A stretch of 64,000 bases of DNA. It comes from Gaetbulibacter_A sp043876815 (GTDB taxonomy: Bacteria; Bacteroidota; Bacteroidia; Flavobacteriales; Flavobacteriaceae). Each line of letters begins with the position of its first letter. Positions within the stretch are counted from its first letter, which is position 1. The translations under genes and the position numbers were made by a program. Shown one piece after another: positions 25,620-34,414 of the stretch. The stretch lies in NCBI RefSeq assembly GCF_043876815.1, contig NZ_JBAWKA010000006.1, positions 38,594 through 102,593 of the forward strand, in the 5' to 3' direction. The notes under the pieces are model-generated. The model had not been told where the DNA came from. It did no database searches and was given only the letters and a program-made list of their open reading frames with translations.

Positions 25620-27284
25620 TTATTGTATTTCTATGGCTCCCAGATCTGGTGAGTCGATAATTTTATTTCCTAAAAAATCTTTTTGTAATTGTAATCCATA
25701 AATTATTCCAATAGAATCATGAGGGAGTTTTGGAATAGATATCCCTTTATTTTGAACCAGATCTCTGTTTTTGGGAATATAATCTTCTGGTGTTAAGCCA
25801 TTTGGATTTATAAATTGCGGGTTTCCAAAGTAGGGATGCGCATCTTGTAATTGTAAAGCCTTTGGCCAACTACTTTCCATGAAAAATAAATTATTTTTAA
25901 ATATAACATCCTCAGCTAACCAGGCACCTTCCGTTTCAGGATTGTATTGATCGCCTTTTACCACTATTGAGGGGCCTTCAATTTGAAATATATTATTCGC
26001 AATTAAAATGCCCTTCGCTAACCGGTCTATAGCTATTTTAGCTGTTATTGCATCCTTCACATAAATAGTGTTGTTGTAAAAATAGCTGTTGTAAGGTCCG
26101 CGCCGTTTTTTTCCGCTATAACCGCTCAGCCAAAATATTTTCCCTTCTTGAAAGGCATCATTTTCACCCTTAACGCGGTAACCATCATTCACACTGATAT
26201 TATACCGGTAGGCGCAATTGTAATTATTACCCAGGATTTCGCAAAACCCACCGGCATTGTTAGCGCTAAAGTTATATTGAAGCACCACATTTTTACAATT
26301 AAAATCTATGTGGGCACCAGCAGAATCCCCGGGACCATTGGCATTAGTAAAGCGATTTTTTTCAATAAGGATATCGCTCGAACCCCAGGTCCATAGACCG
26401 CTACCGCGTCCCCATTTTCTAGTATCATCAGTGCTTCCCGAATGGTCCACTGTGTTATTAAATATATGTCCGTTCTTTACTCCAGACATTTGTATTCCCG
26501 GACCTCCGGTATTCGTAACGGTATTATCAGAAATTTCAAAGTTCTCAATACCATAGGCGTCGTTATGATTACGAGATGTTAGTTTAATACCCGTATGCGC
26601 TACATTATCCACAATGGAATTTTGAATTTTAATATTTCTGATATTTCCATTCTGAGTTTGATTTATTATACGAATTCCCCAACCATAATTTTGAGTTCCG
26701 TTGGCTGTTTTTACCTCCTTTTTAGAACGGGTAAATCCTTCTTCTTCATAAAAAACATCCTTAACCTGCACGTTATTTAATACAATATTTTCATAGATCT
26801 CATCTTTGGTGATCTGCATCAAAATACCGCAGCGCATCATTTGTTTGGATGATTTTATGTTATTTTTTGTCGCTTTCGCGGAAATCGTTAAGTGCTCGAT
26901 TATTAAGTTTCGGCAATTTTCAATAAGTACACCATTCAACTCTCCTTTGACATATATCGAAGCCGATGAATTTTTTGAATCTCCGTAGGTACTTATAACA
27001 ATTGGCTGTGCTTCTGAACCGTATACTTCTTTGAGGATAAGGGATTCGTTAAAGGTTTCTCCCGAGGCTAAATAAATATGATCACCTGCTTTTAAGTTCA
27101 GCCTGTTTAACGTACTTAAAGACCTAAAAGGTGCATCTTCGCTTAATCCAGAATTGGTATCTGTTCCCAGAACAGGATGAAAATAATAGGAATGAGAGGT
27201 TTTATCAGGGTTATTTTGACAACTGATGATAACCAAGGCAAAGACCAACAGACACGTGTAAAAAGAACTAATACTTTTCAACAT
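25620..27284 (-). CDS. Right-handed parallel beta-helix lipoprotein of unknown activity
   Basis: The ATG at 27284 gives a lipoprotein signal (LLVFALVIISC22QN); longer starts put a poor sequence in front of it. The product has 554 residues. The opening YYFHPVLGTDTNSGLSEDAPFRSLSTLNRLNLKAGDHIYLASGETF is the cap of many beta-helix carbohydrate-active proteins. Repeated coils follow (IENCRNLIIEHLTIS, IENFEISDNTVTNTGGPGIQMSGVKNGHIFNNTVDHSG, SSDILIEKNRFTNANGPG, YNFSANNAGGFCEILGNN). The family is not identified: polysaccharide lyase, glycosidase or epimerase are all possible. The start overlaps the end of a sulfatase by 17 bases, so it is tightly coupled to desulfation. Confidence 0.75.
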   Translation of the reverse strand: MLKSISSFYTCLLVFALVIISCQNNPDKTSHSYYFHPVLGTDTNSGLSEDAPFRSLSTLNRLNLKAGDHIYLASGETFNESLILKEVYGSEAQPIVISTYGDSKNSSASIYVKGELNGVLIENCRNLIIEHLTISAKATKNNIKSSKQMMRCGILMQITKDEIYENIVLNNVQVKDVFYEEEGFTRSKKEVKTANGTQNYGWGIRIINQTQNGNIRNIKIQNSIVDNVAHTGIKLTSRNHNDAYGIENFEISDNTVTNTGGPGIQMSGVKNGHIFNNTVDHSGSTDDTRKWGRGSGLWTWGSSDILIEKNRFTNANGPGDSAGAHIDFNCKNVVLQYNFSANNAGGFCEILGNNYNCAYRYNISVNDGYRVKGENDAFQEGKIFWLSGYSGKKRRGPYNSYFYNNTIYVKDAITAKIAIDRLAKGILIANNIFQIEGPSIVVKGDQYNPETEGAWLAEDVIFKNNLFFMESSWPKALQLQDAHPYFGNPQFINPNGLTPEDYIPKNRDLVQNKGISIPKLPHDSIGIIYGLQLQKDFLGNKIIDSPDLGAIEIQ

Positions 27285-28683
27285 CTTTAAAACGATTAGG
27301 GTGTGTTTGGTTATATGATTTATTTTGCATGAGGCCATCAAACTGAGGTGGAATATTACTGCTATTCCAGGCGTCATACTGTGCTTTTAATTTTTGAATT
27401 TCCAGACTATCAGGCACGGCATTCGATTCACTTATATCTTTCGTGATATCGAATAGTCCTTTTTTTCCGTTCCTGTCCTTTACATATTTTGAAGCCCCGG
27501 TTCTAACAGCAAAGGCATCTCTATCATAATGGCGCCAAAATATGGCCTCGTGTGGTGGCTGACTCATATGGCCCGTTAGATAAGGGATCAGGTCTACACC
27601 ATCCAAAGGATTTTTAGGGTTAATCTTCGATTGTGCAGCTACCGTGGCAAAAATATCTAGTGAAATTACAGGGTGTTCAAACTTTTGACTTTTTTTAATA
27701 ACGCTCGGCCATTGCATGGCAAACGGGACGCGAATTCCGCCTTCATAAAGCCAGCCTTTTCCTTCTCGAAGTGAACCATTATTTGCACCTTTTGATTCAT
27801 TACCGCCATTATCTGACAAGAAAAAGATCATCGTGTTTTCCTCAATTTCCAATTCTCTCAAGGTTTTTAAAATATTTCCAACACCATCGTCTACGGCACT
27901 TACCATAGCAGCGAAGGTTTTACGCTTTTCATTTTTTATCTCGGGGTAACGTGATAAATATTTTTCGGTAGCCTCAAGTGGAGTGTGAGGAGCGTTATAT
28001 GCCAAATACAGGAAAAAAGGTTGATGAGCATTCGTTTTTACAAAGTTTACCGCTTCGCGTGAAAAGGCATCCGTAAGGTATTCCTGCTCATCAATTCGGG
28101 TGTTGTTTTGTAAAATTTTCGTGTTGTAAGCATCAAACTGTGCCGTAACTTCTGAAATATCATTTCTATTAAGATCTTTTGGAAAGTATCTATGACCACC
28201 ACTCAAAAATCCAAAAAATTCATCAAACCCGCGTTCTAATGGGCGCTGTGTTTTATGGGCTCCCAAGTGCCATTTCCCAATGGCCATATTTTTATAACCT
28301 ACCGTATGTAGGGCTTCTGCTAAAGTTTGCTCTGATAGAGGCAGACCTTGAGATACATCTTTTGGCGCGAAAAGCGGGTTTCTGCTAAACCCAAACTGAT
28401 CCTGATAACGCCCGGTTATTAATCCCGCACGACTAGGCCCACATACCGCATAACTCACATAACCATTGGTAAAGTGAATACCATTTTTGGCAATTTGATC
28501 AATATAAGGCGTTTTGATATCCGGACTTCCATTAAAGCCTACGTCGGCATAACCCAGGTCATCTGCCAGAATAATGATAACATTTGGTTTACTGGGATTT
28601 TTTGTTCCATTTTGGCAGCTTGTATGAACGATTCCAAAAAGGCCTGCAAGAGAAAAAGTAATGTATTTTAAAAATAGGTTCAT
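27268..28683 (-). CDS. Sulfatase, S1 family (formylglycine type); first gene of the PUL operon
   Basis: A 471-residue S1 sulfatase with an export signal; a lipobox-like HTSC23 is weak. Asp41-Asp42 (LADDLGYAD) bind metal and Cys81 in CGPSR is the formylglycine site, followed by AGLITGRYQDQFGFSRNP. LSDNGGNESKGANNGSLREGKG and YEGGIRVPFAMQWP are intact. The active-site region resembles that of 5989-7401 more than the other two. It is the 5' gene of a minus-strand operon: a -7 like box (28748-28755) lies about 65 bases upstream, and its 3' end overlaps the beta-helix gene. Confidence 0.94.
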   Translation of the reverse strand: MNLFLKYITFSLAGLFGIVHTSCQNGTKNPSKPNVIIILADDLGYADVGFNGSPDIKTPYIDQIAKNGIHFTNGYVSYAVCGPSRAGLITGRYQDQFGFSRNPLFAPKDVSQGLPLSEQTLAEALHTVGYKNMAIGKWHLGAHKTQRPLERGFDEFFGFLSGGHRYFPKDLNRNDISEVTAQFDAYNTKILQNNTRIDEQEYLTDAFSREAVNFVKTNAHQPFFLYLAYNAPHTPLEATEKYLSRYPEIKNEKRKTFAAMVSAVDDGVGNILKTLRELEIEENTMIFFLSDNGGNESKGANNGSLREGKGWLYEGGIRVPFAMQWPSVIKKSQKFEHPVISLDIFATVAAQSKINPKNPLDGVDLIPYLTGHMSQPPHEAIFWRHYDRDAFAVRTGASKYVKDRNGKKGLFDITKDISESNAVPDSLEIQKLKAQYDAWNSSNIPPQFDGLMQNKSYNQTHPNRFKDVEKY

Positions 28684-28747
28684 TGAGTGTCAATTATGAA
28701 TCTCAAAGATGTTCAAAAAGAATGATTCTAAGGGGTGTTTTTCCGTT

Positions 28748-28755
28748 CAAATTTA
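28748..28755 (-). promoter_or_regulatory. Candidate -7 promoter box for the PUL sulfatase operon
   Basis: The minus strand reads TAAATTTG, an exact TAnnTTTG match, 65 bases upstream of the first PUL gene. A TTG at the -33 position with normal spacing was not found, so only the -7 element supports it. The word TAAGGGGTG occurs twice nearby (28729-28737 and 28754-28762 region, plus strand) and might be a regulator site. Confidence 0.4.
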
Positions 28756-28879
28756 AGGGGTGCTAGCGTTAATAAAGAGTTCTCTATGCTACAAGTGTTA
28801 CAGTCAATTTAAAATTAATGCCTTAGATTTGTAAACATTAAAACTATCTTAAAAGAACACCAAAAACGCGAATAAAGTG

Positions 28880-28887
28880 TAATTTTG
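28880..28887 (+). promoter_or_regulatory. -7 promoter box for dsbD
   Basis: TAATTTTG is an exact TAnnTTTG match, with the dsbD ATG 21 bases downstream of it. No clear -33 element is seen. Confidence 0.5.
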
Positions 28888-28908
28888 GCTCATCGATAAT
28901 ACACAATA

Positions 28909-30942
28909 ATGAAAAAAATAATTTTATTAGTTCTCTTATTCATAAGCACTTTTGGCTTTTCACAAATATTAGAGCCTGTAAAATGGCAAACTTCTATTAA
29001 TAAAATATCTGACACAGAGCTCGAATTAATTAGTACTGCCAAAATTGAACCGGGATGGCATTTATATTCTCAGAATGTACCGGATGGTGGTCCTATTCCA
29101 ACCACCTTTACTTATCAAAATCCTGAAAAGGCTTTTGATCTAGTGGGCACAACTACCGAAGAGGAAGGTCACACGGTGAACGATCCTGTGTTCCAAATGA
29201 AAATTAAATATTTTGAGGAAATAGCCGTATTCAAACAAACAATAAAACTAAACGATGATCTGAGTTTTGTTAAAGGGCAGGTCGAGTTTATGGTTTGTGA
29301 TGACAGTCGTTGTTTGCCACCAACAATTATCGATTTGTTTTTCAACATTAAACCTACTGAAGCGAATTTAAATTATGAAAGTGAGCCTATTATTACCGGT
29401 AATAATGATGTTGTTAATGAGTTTCTTTATGGGTTGAATCCGGAGGAATTAAGCACACTTTCGAATTCCTGTGATACGGTTCAAATGAGTCCAACCGATG
29501 CAAACACGTCCTTGTGGCGTATTTTTGGATTAGGATTTTTGGGAGGGCTTTTGGCTCTATTAACGCCTTGTGTTTTCCCAATGATCCCATTAACCGTTAG
29601 TTTTTTCACCAAAAAAGGGGATAAAAGTAAAGGCTCTGGAACATCGAAGGCCTTACTTTATGGTTTCTTTATTTTTGCGGTTTATATTCTTTTAAGTGTA
29701 CCATTCCATGTCTTGGATTCCGTAAATCCGGATATATTAAATGAGATCTCAACCAATATCTGGCTCAACATTGTCTTCTTTGTTATTTTTGTATTTTTTG
29801 CATTTTCATTTTTTGGATATTACGAGCTTACCTTACCTGCCAGCTGGACGAATAAAACCACGCAAGGGGAAAATGCCGGAGGATTAATAGGTATCTTTTT
29901 TATGGCTTTAACACTGGCCATCGTTTCTTTTTCTTGTACCGGACCTATTTTAGGTTCCTTATTAGCAGGATCCTTATCTGCCGATGGCGGTGCCTGGCAG
30001 CTTACTGCGGGGATGGCTGGATTTGGGGTGTCCTTAGGACTTCCTTTTGCCTTGTTTGCGATGTTCCCGAATATGATGAACGCTTTACCAAAATCGGGAG
30101 GCTGGTTAAACACCACAAAAGTATTTTTAGGCTTTCTGGAATTGGCGCTGGCTTTCAAATTTTTATCGAATGCCGATTTGGTAGCGCATTGGGGAATTTT
30201 GAAAATTGAACCTTTCTTGATTATTTGGATCGTGATCTTCGGTGGATTGGCACTGTATCTTTTTGGAAAAATTAAGTTTCCACATGACGGCCCGTTAAAA
30301 AAATTATCATTTTCCAGAATATCATTGGGTATTTTAATAGCGGCATTTACCTTATATCTAATTTCCGGATTCCGTGTGAATAAAGAAACAAATACGTTTA
30401 CCTCCTTAACCCTTTTAAGCGGTCTGGCGCCTCCTGTTGGTTACAGTTTTATTTTTCCTGAGGAATGCCCGAATAACCTAAACTGTTTCAAGGATCTCAA
30501 AACTGGAATTGCTTATGCGAAAAAAGTTAACAAACCTATTATGTTGGATTTTACCGGTTATGCCTGTGTGAACTGTAGAAAAATGGAGGAGCACGTATGG
30601 TCTAAAGATAAAATCGATAAGCTTTTACGAAATGATTATGTGTTGATTTCTTTATATGTTGACGATAAAAAGGTCCTGCCTGAAGATCAGCAAGTGATGG
30701 TGAACAAGGTGAATGGAGGTACGCGAAAACTTGATAATTATGGTCATAAATGGGCTAATTTTCAAACCCAGTTCTTTCAAACCAATACACAGCCGTATTA
30801 TGTTCTGCTGAACAGTGATGGAACAAAAGTATTAAATCAACCGGTGGGTTATACTCCGGATGAAGATGATTATGAAGCTTTTCTAAATTGTGGATTGGAA
30901 GTGTTCAAACAAATGAATAAACCAACGTTTCAAATGCCTTAA
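28909..30942 (+). CDS. dsbD: DsbD-family thiol:disulfide interchange protein
   Basis: A 677-residue membrane protein with signal peptide (1-19, FGFSQ) and an N-terminal DsbD-alpha-like immunoglobulin domain (about 20-160: KIEPGWHLYSQNVPDGGPIPT, VEFMVCDDSRCLPP). A transmembrane electron-transfer domain with Cys221 in TPCVFPMIPLTVSFF and a second Cys in SFSCTGPILGSLL follows. The C-terminal thioredoxin-like domain carries CVNC (553-556) in DFTGYACVNCRKMEEHVW. It moves electrons from cytoplasmic thioredoxin to periplasmic proteins. Domain order and length fit full DsbD. A class V aminotransferase starts one base after the stop. Confidence 0.93.
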   Translation: MKKIILLVLLFISTFGFSQILEPVKWQTSINKISDTELELISTAKIEPGWHLYSQNVPDGGPIPTTFTYQNPEKAFDLVGTTTEEEGHTVNDPVFQMKIKYFEEIAVFKQTIKLNDDLSFVKGQVEFMVCDDSRCLPPTIIDLFFNIKPTEANLNYESEPIITGNNDVVNEFLYGLNPEELSTLSNSCDTVQMSPTDANTSLWRIFGLGFLGGLLALLTPCVFPMIPLTVSFFTKKGDKSKGSGTSKALLYGFFIFAVYILLSVPFHVLDSVNPDILNEISTNIWLNIVFFVIFVFFAFSFFGYYELTLPASWTNKTTQGENAGGLIGIFFMALTLAIVSFSCTGPILGSLLAGSLSADGGAWQLTAGMAGFGVSLGLPFALFAMFPNMMNALPKSGGWLNTTKVFLGFLELALAFKFLSNADLVAHWGILKIEPFLIIWIVIFGGLALYLFGKIKFPHDGPLKKLSFSRISLGILIAAFTLYLISGFRVNKETNTFTSLTLLSGLAPPVGYSFIFPEECPNNLNCFKDLKTGIAYAKKVNKPIMLDFTGYACVNCRKMEEHVWSKDKIDKLLRNDYVLISLYVDDKKVLPEDQQVMVNKVNGGTRKLDNYGHKWANFQTQFFQTNTQPYYVLLNSDGTKVLNQPVGYTPDEDDYEAFLNCGLEVFKQMNKPTFQMP

Positions 30943-30943
30943 C

Positions 30944-32437
30944 ATGGGTAAAAAAACTGCAATAGAAACTAGTAATTTAGAAGCCTATTTTAAACCGTTT
31001 CGAGATCAGATCATTGGTGTTGATCAAACGTTTCAATCACCGTATGGGGAACAAAAGATCATTTATGCAGATTGGACAGCCAGTGGTCGTTTATATCACC
31101 CAATAGAAGAAAAGCTGAGCAAAACTATTGGTCCATATGTCGCTAATACACACACGGAAACCTCAGTTACTGGATCGACCATGACAAGAGCCTACCATGA
31201 GGCACGACAAATTATTAAGCGCCATGTAAATGCCTCAAAAGATGACGTGTTGTTAACGGTGGGTACCGGTATGACGGGTGCAATCAATAAATTTCAACGT
31301 ATTTTAGGACTTAAGATTTCTGAAAATCTAAAAGATCACACTGAGATTCCCGATGAAAAACGACCTATCATCTTTGTGTCCCACATGGAACATCATTCCA
31401 ATCAAACTTCCTGGTTGGAAACTATAGCAGAGGTAGCTGTGATACCCTCTGGGGATGACGGACTGCCAAGTTTAGAAAACTTGGACCATCTTTTAGAAAA
31501 GCATAGTGACCGGCCCATAAAAATAGCAGCGGTTACAGGTTGCTCCAATGTTACGGGTATTCAAACCAACTATCACGACATCGCTCGTTTGATGCATCAG
31601 AATAATGGATTGTGTTTTGTTGATTTTGCCTGCTCGGCACCTTATGTAGCGATCAATATGCACCCCGAGAATCCAGATGATTATTTAGATGCCATAACGT
31701 TTTCACCGCATAAATTTTTAGGAGGGCCAGGAGCTTCAGGTGTTTTGATCTTCAATAAAAAACTGTATAAGAATCTCGTGCCAGACAATCCCGGTGGAGG
31801 TACGGTACGGTATACGAATCCCTGGGGCGACCATGATTATATTGACGATATTGAAACGCGCGAAGATGGAGGTACGCCAGGATTTTTACAGGCTATTCGA
31901 ATTGCTTTGGCAATACAGCTCAAAGAAACCATGGGAGTTGATAAGATTATGGCTCGGGAACATGAGCTGAATGACATTATTTTTTCCAAGCTTTCTAAAA
32001 TTAAAAATCTAAGTATTCTTGCACCTGAGCATAAAGAACGCCTTGGGGTGTTTTCATTCTTTATTGAACACATACATTACAATTTAGTAGTTAAACTGCT
32101 GAACGATCGTTTTGGAATACAAACCCGTGGTGGCTGCTCGTGTGCAGGTACTTACGGGCACTATTTACTCAATGTAGACCAGGCCACCTCAAAATCAATA
32201 GAACAAAAAATTCTGGAGGGATGTTTGATCGAACGCCCGGGATGGATACGAATGTCAATACATCCAACAATGACCAATGAGGAAGCTCATTATATTACGG
32301 AGGCAATTAAACATGTGGCTGAGAACCATCAGGTTTGGGCTAAAGATTATAAATATGATTCTGAAAAAAATGAATTTATTCACAAAACCGTTCCCGCATT
32401 AGAAGAAAACATCATTAAAAATTGGTTTGAAGCCTAA
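30944..32437 (+). CDS. Class V aminotransferase (cysteine-desulfurase-like PLP enzyme)
   Basis: A 497-residue fold-type I PLP enzyme without signal peptide. YADWTASGRLYHPIEE opens the domain; SHMEHHSNQTSW and FVDFACSAPY contain the histidine and aspartate that contact PLP, and Lys257 in FSPHKFLGGPGASG should bind the cofactor. RGGCSCAGTYGHYLL resembles the active-cysteine loop of SufS/NifS-type proteins, but it is degenerate and the protein is about 90 residues longer than IscS or SufS. The substrate is unknown. It is encoded directly after dsbD, so a link to thiol or sulfur metabolism is possible. Confidence 0.85.
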   Translation: MGKKTAIETSNLEAYFKPFRDQIIGVDQTFQSPYGEQKIIYADWTASGRLYHPIEEKLSKTIGPYVANTHTETSVTGSTMTRAYHEARQIIKRHVNASKDDVLLTVGTGMTGAINKFQRILGLKISENLKDHTEIPDEKRPIIFVSHMEHHSNQTSWLETIAEVAVIPSGDDGLPSLENLDHLLEKHSDRPIKIAAVTGCSNVTGIQTNYHDIARLMHQNNGLCFVDFACSAPYVAINMHPENPDDYLDAITFSPHKFLGGPGASGVLIFNKKLYKNLVPDNPGGGTVRYTNPWGDHDYIDDIETREDGGTPGFLQAIRIALAIQLKETMGVDKIMAREHELNDIIFSKLSKIKNLSILAPEHKERLGVFSFFIEHIHYNLVVKLLNDRFGIQTRGGCSCAGTYGHYLLNVDQATSKSIEQKILEGCLIERPGWIRMSIHPTMTNEEAHYITEAIKHVAENHQVWAKDYKYDSEKNEFIHKTVPALEENIIKNWFEA

Positions 32438-32550
32438 GATTCCACTGAAATCAAGGCGTTCAAAGTCTTTTATTAAAATACCGTTAAACCTATTTTGTGC
32501 TGTGCTTTAATTTGTTATTTTTACGACCAATTTAAAATCAAAGAAATACA

Positions 32551-33279
32551 ATGAAACTAATTAAAGTATTGAGTTTTTTAATGGTGACCCTTGTTTTGTC
32601 ATCATGTAACAATAGAACAATATCAAACAAACCATTAAAAACAGAGATTGATTCTGTGAGTTATGCTTTAGGAGCGAATATTGGTAGTGGCATTAAATCC
32701 AATGCTTCTGAACTGGATAAAGATCTAATCATGGAAGGATTAATGAATGTTTTAGATTCCTCTGACCAAAAAATAGCTGCCGATCAGGTACAACCAATTA
32801 TTTCTTCTTACTTTCAGAAAAAACAAATGGAAGCTCAGGAAAAGCAACGTGAAGATGCAGAGAAAAAAGCTGCAGAAGAATTTGGTGAAAATAAATCTGC
32901 AGGAGAAAAATTCTTAGAAGAAAATAAAACGAAAGAAGGTATAAAAGTTACTGATAGCGGACTTCAATACGAAGTTATCGAGGAAGGTTCTGGCGATATG
33001 CCAAACGCAACCTCAACTGTATCAGTTAATTATAAAGGCATGTTAATAGATGGTACGGTGTTCGATAGTTCATACGATCGTGGTAAACCTTCACAATTTG
33101 GAGTAAATCAGGTGATTAAGGGATGGACAGAAGGACTGCAATTAATGCCAATAGGTTCAAAATATAAATTTTATATCCCACAAGAATTAGCTTACGGATT
33201 TCAACAAAGAGGTCAGCTGATCAAACCTTTTTCGGCTTTGGTTTTCGAAGTTGAATTGGTTGATATTGTAAAAAAGTAA
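32551..33279 (+). CDS. FKBP-type peptidyl-prolyl cis-trans isomerase lipoprotein (FkpA/Mip type)
   Basis: A 242-residue lipoprotein (lipobox LVLSSC19). Residues about 30-125 form the helical dimerisation domain of FkpA/Mip proteins (DSVSYALGANIGSGIKS, then a charged coiled coil). Residues about 135-242 form the FKBP domain, with VSVNYKGMLIDGTVFDSSYDRGKPSQFGVNQVIKGWTEGLQLMPIGSKYKFYIPQELAYG. It helps periplasmic or outer-membrane protein folding. The conserved aromatic and Asp residues of the isomerase pocket are present. A strong terminator follows. Confidence 0.95.
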   Translation: MKLIKVLSFLMVTLVLSSCNNRTISNKPLKTEIDSVSYALGANIGSGIKSNASELDKDLIMEGLMNVLDSSDQKIAADQVQPIISSYFQKKQMEAQEKQREDAEKKAAEEFGENKSAGEKFLEENKTKEGIKVTDSGLQYEVIEEGSGDMPNATSTVSVNYKGMLIDGTVFDSSYDRGKPSQFGVNQVIKGWTEGLQLMPIGSKYKFYIPQELAYGFQQRGQLIKPFSALVFEVELVDIVKK

Positions 33280-33304
33280 GTTAGGGTTAACCATACTAAT
33301 TTTT

Positions 33305-33340
33305 AAAAAAAACAGGAAGTCCTAGCTTCCTGTTTTTTTT
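33305..33340 (+). terminator. Rho-independent terminator after the FKBP gene
   Basis: A 9-bp GC-containing stem AACAGGAAG/CTTCCTGTT (33311-33319 with 33326-33334), extended by flanking A/T pairs and followed by eight T. It lies 25 bases after the stop of the isomerase gene. The A run on the left could let it act in both directions, but there is no minus-strand gene nearby. Confidence 0.9.
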
Positions 33341-33370
33341 ATTTGTAGTCTGGACTAAAAAAATTGGTTG

Positions 33371-33378
33371 TAACTTTG
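33371..33378 (+). promoter_or_regulatory. -7 promoter box for era
   Basis: TAACTTTG is an exact TAnnTTTG match 21 bases before the era start and just after the FKBP terminator, so era is likely transcribed from its own promoter. Confidence 0.5.
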
Positions 33379-33399
33379 TGGCGAATACAAAAAGAATAA

Positions 33400-34281
33400 A
33401 TGAGTCATAAAGCCGGTTTTGTAAATATTATTGGAAACCCGAATGTGGGTAAATCTACCTTGATGAATGCCTTTGTAGGCGAAAAGTTGTCTATAATTAC
33501 CTCCAAGGCACAAACTACTAGACATCGCATTTTAGGTATTGTTAATGGTGATGATTTTCAGGTGATTTTAAGTGATACTCCCGGAATCATTAAACCTGCT
33601 TATGAATTACAGGAGTCGATGATGGGTTTTGTGAAGTCGGCTTTTGAAGATGCCGATATCCTTATATACATGGTAGAGATCGGGGAAGAGTCTTTAAAAG
33701 ATGAGGCATTTTTCAATAAAATAAAAAACTCTAAAATTCCGGTTTTGCTCCTTTTAAATAAAATTGATATTTCAAACCAGGAGCAACTGGAAACACAAGT
33801 ACAGTTGTGGAAAGAAAAATTACCTGAAGTTGAAATAATTCCTATCTCGGCCCTAAAAGGTTTTCAGGTAAAACTGGTTTTCGATCGCATTATTGAATTA
33901 TTGCCGGAATCGCCACCATTCTACCCAAAAGATCAACTCACTGATAAACCAGAGCGCTTCTTTATAAATGAAAAGATTCGGGAAAAAATATTGATGCACT
34001 ACAAAAAGGAAATTCCTTATGCTGTTGAGGTGGAAACAGAATCTTTCGAGGAATCAGAAAAAATTATTCGTATTCGCTCCGTGATCATGGTGGAGCGTGA
34101 GACTCAGAAAGGGATCATTATTGGACATAAAGGATCGGCCTTAAAGCTGGTAGGAGTTGAGGCCCGAAAAGATCTCGAAATATTTTTTGATAAGCAAATC
34201 CATTTGGAACTGTACGTTAAAGTCAATAAGAATTGGCGTAGTAATCAAAACCAGTTGAAACGTTTCGGTTACAATCAGTAA
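33400..34281 (+). CDS. era: GTPase Era, 16S rRNA maturation factor
   Basis: A 293-residue Era GTPase of normal length. G1 is GNPNVGKS (12-19), the switch region has TSKAQTTRHRILG, G3 is DTPG, and G4 is NKID (about 121). The C-terminal KH domain has the IIGHKG loop and the Era pattern RETQKGIIIGHKGSALKLVGVEARKDLEIFF. It binds the 3' end of 16S rRNA during 30S assembly. It lies 133 bases upstream of der, a second ribosome-assembly GTPase with its own candidate promoter. Confidence 0.98.
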   Translation: MSHKAGFVNIIGNPNVGKSTLMNAFVGEKLSIITSKAQTTRHRILGIVNGDDFQVILSDTPGIIKPAYELQESMMGFVKSAFEDADILIYMVEIGEESLKDEAFFNKIKNSKIPVLLLLNKIDISNQEQLETQVQLWKEKLPEVEIIPISALKGFQVKLVFDRIIELLPESPPFYPKDQLTDKPERFFINEKIREKILMHYKKEIPYAVEVETESFEESEKIIRIRSVIMVERETQKGIIIGHKGSALKLVGVEARKDLEIFFDKQIHLELYVKVNKNWRSNQNQLKRFGYNQ

Positions 34282-34350
34282 TAAAATCAAGCCTTTTTTA
34301 AGTAAAAAATAATCTTTCCATAAAAGGACGTCTCGTCCCTTTATATTTTA

Positions 34351-34358
34351 TATTTTTG
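34351..34358 (+). promoter_or_regulatory. -7 promoter box for der
   Basis: TATTTTTG is an exact TAnnTTTG match with a 56-base gap to the der ATG. Just before it (34323-34343) is an imperfect hairpin AAAGGACG/CGTCCCTTT with one bulge and a short T-rich tail that may end era transcription. Confidence 0.45.
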
Positions 34359-34414
34359 CGACAAATTTAAACCCCTGTTGAAACTTTAGGTTTTTCGGGG
34401 TAAACACCTTATAA

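Noticed and set aside
27285..27377. Longer N-terminus of the beta-helix gene
   Set aside because: The extra 31 residues overlap the sulfatase gene and precede a perfect lipoprotein signal starting at 27284.
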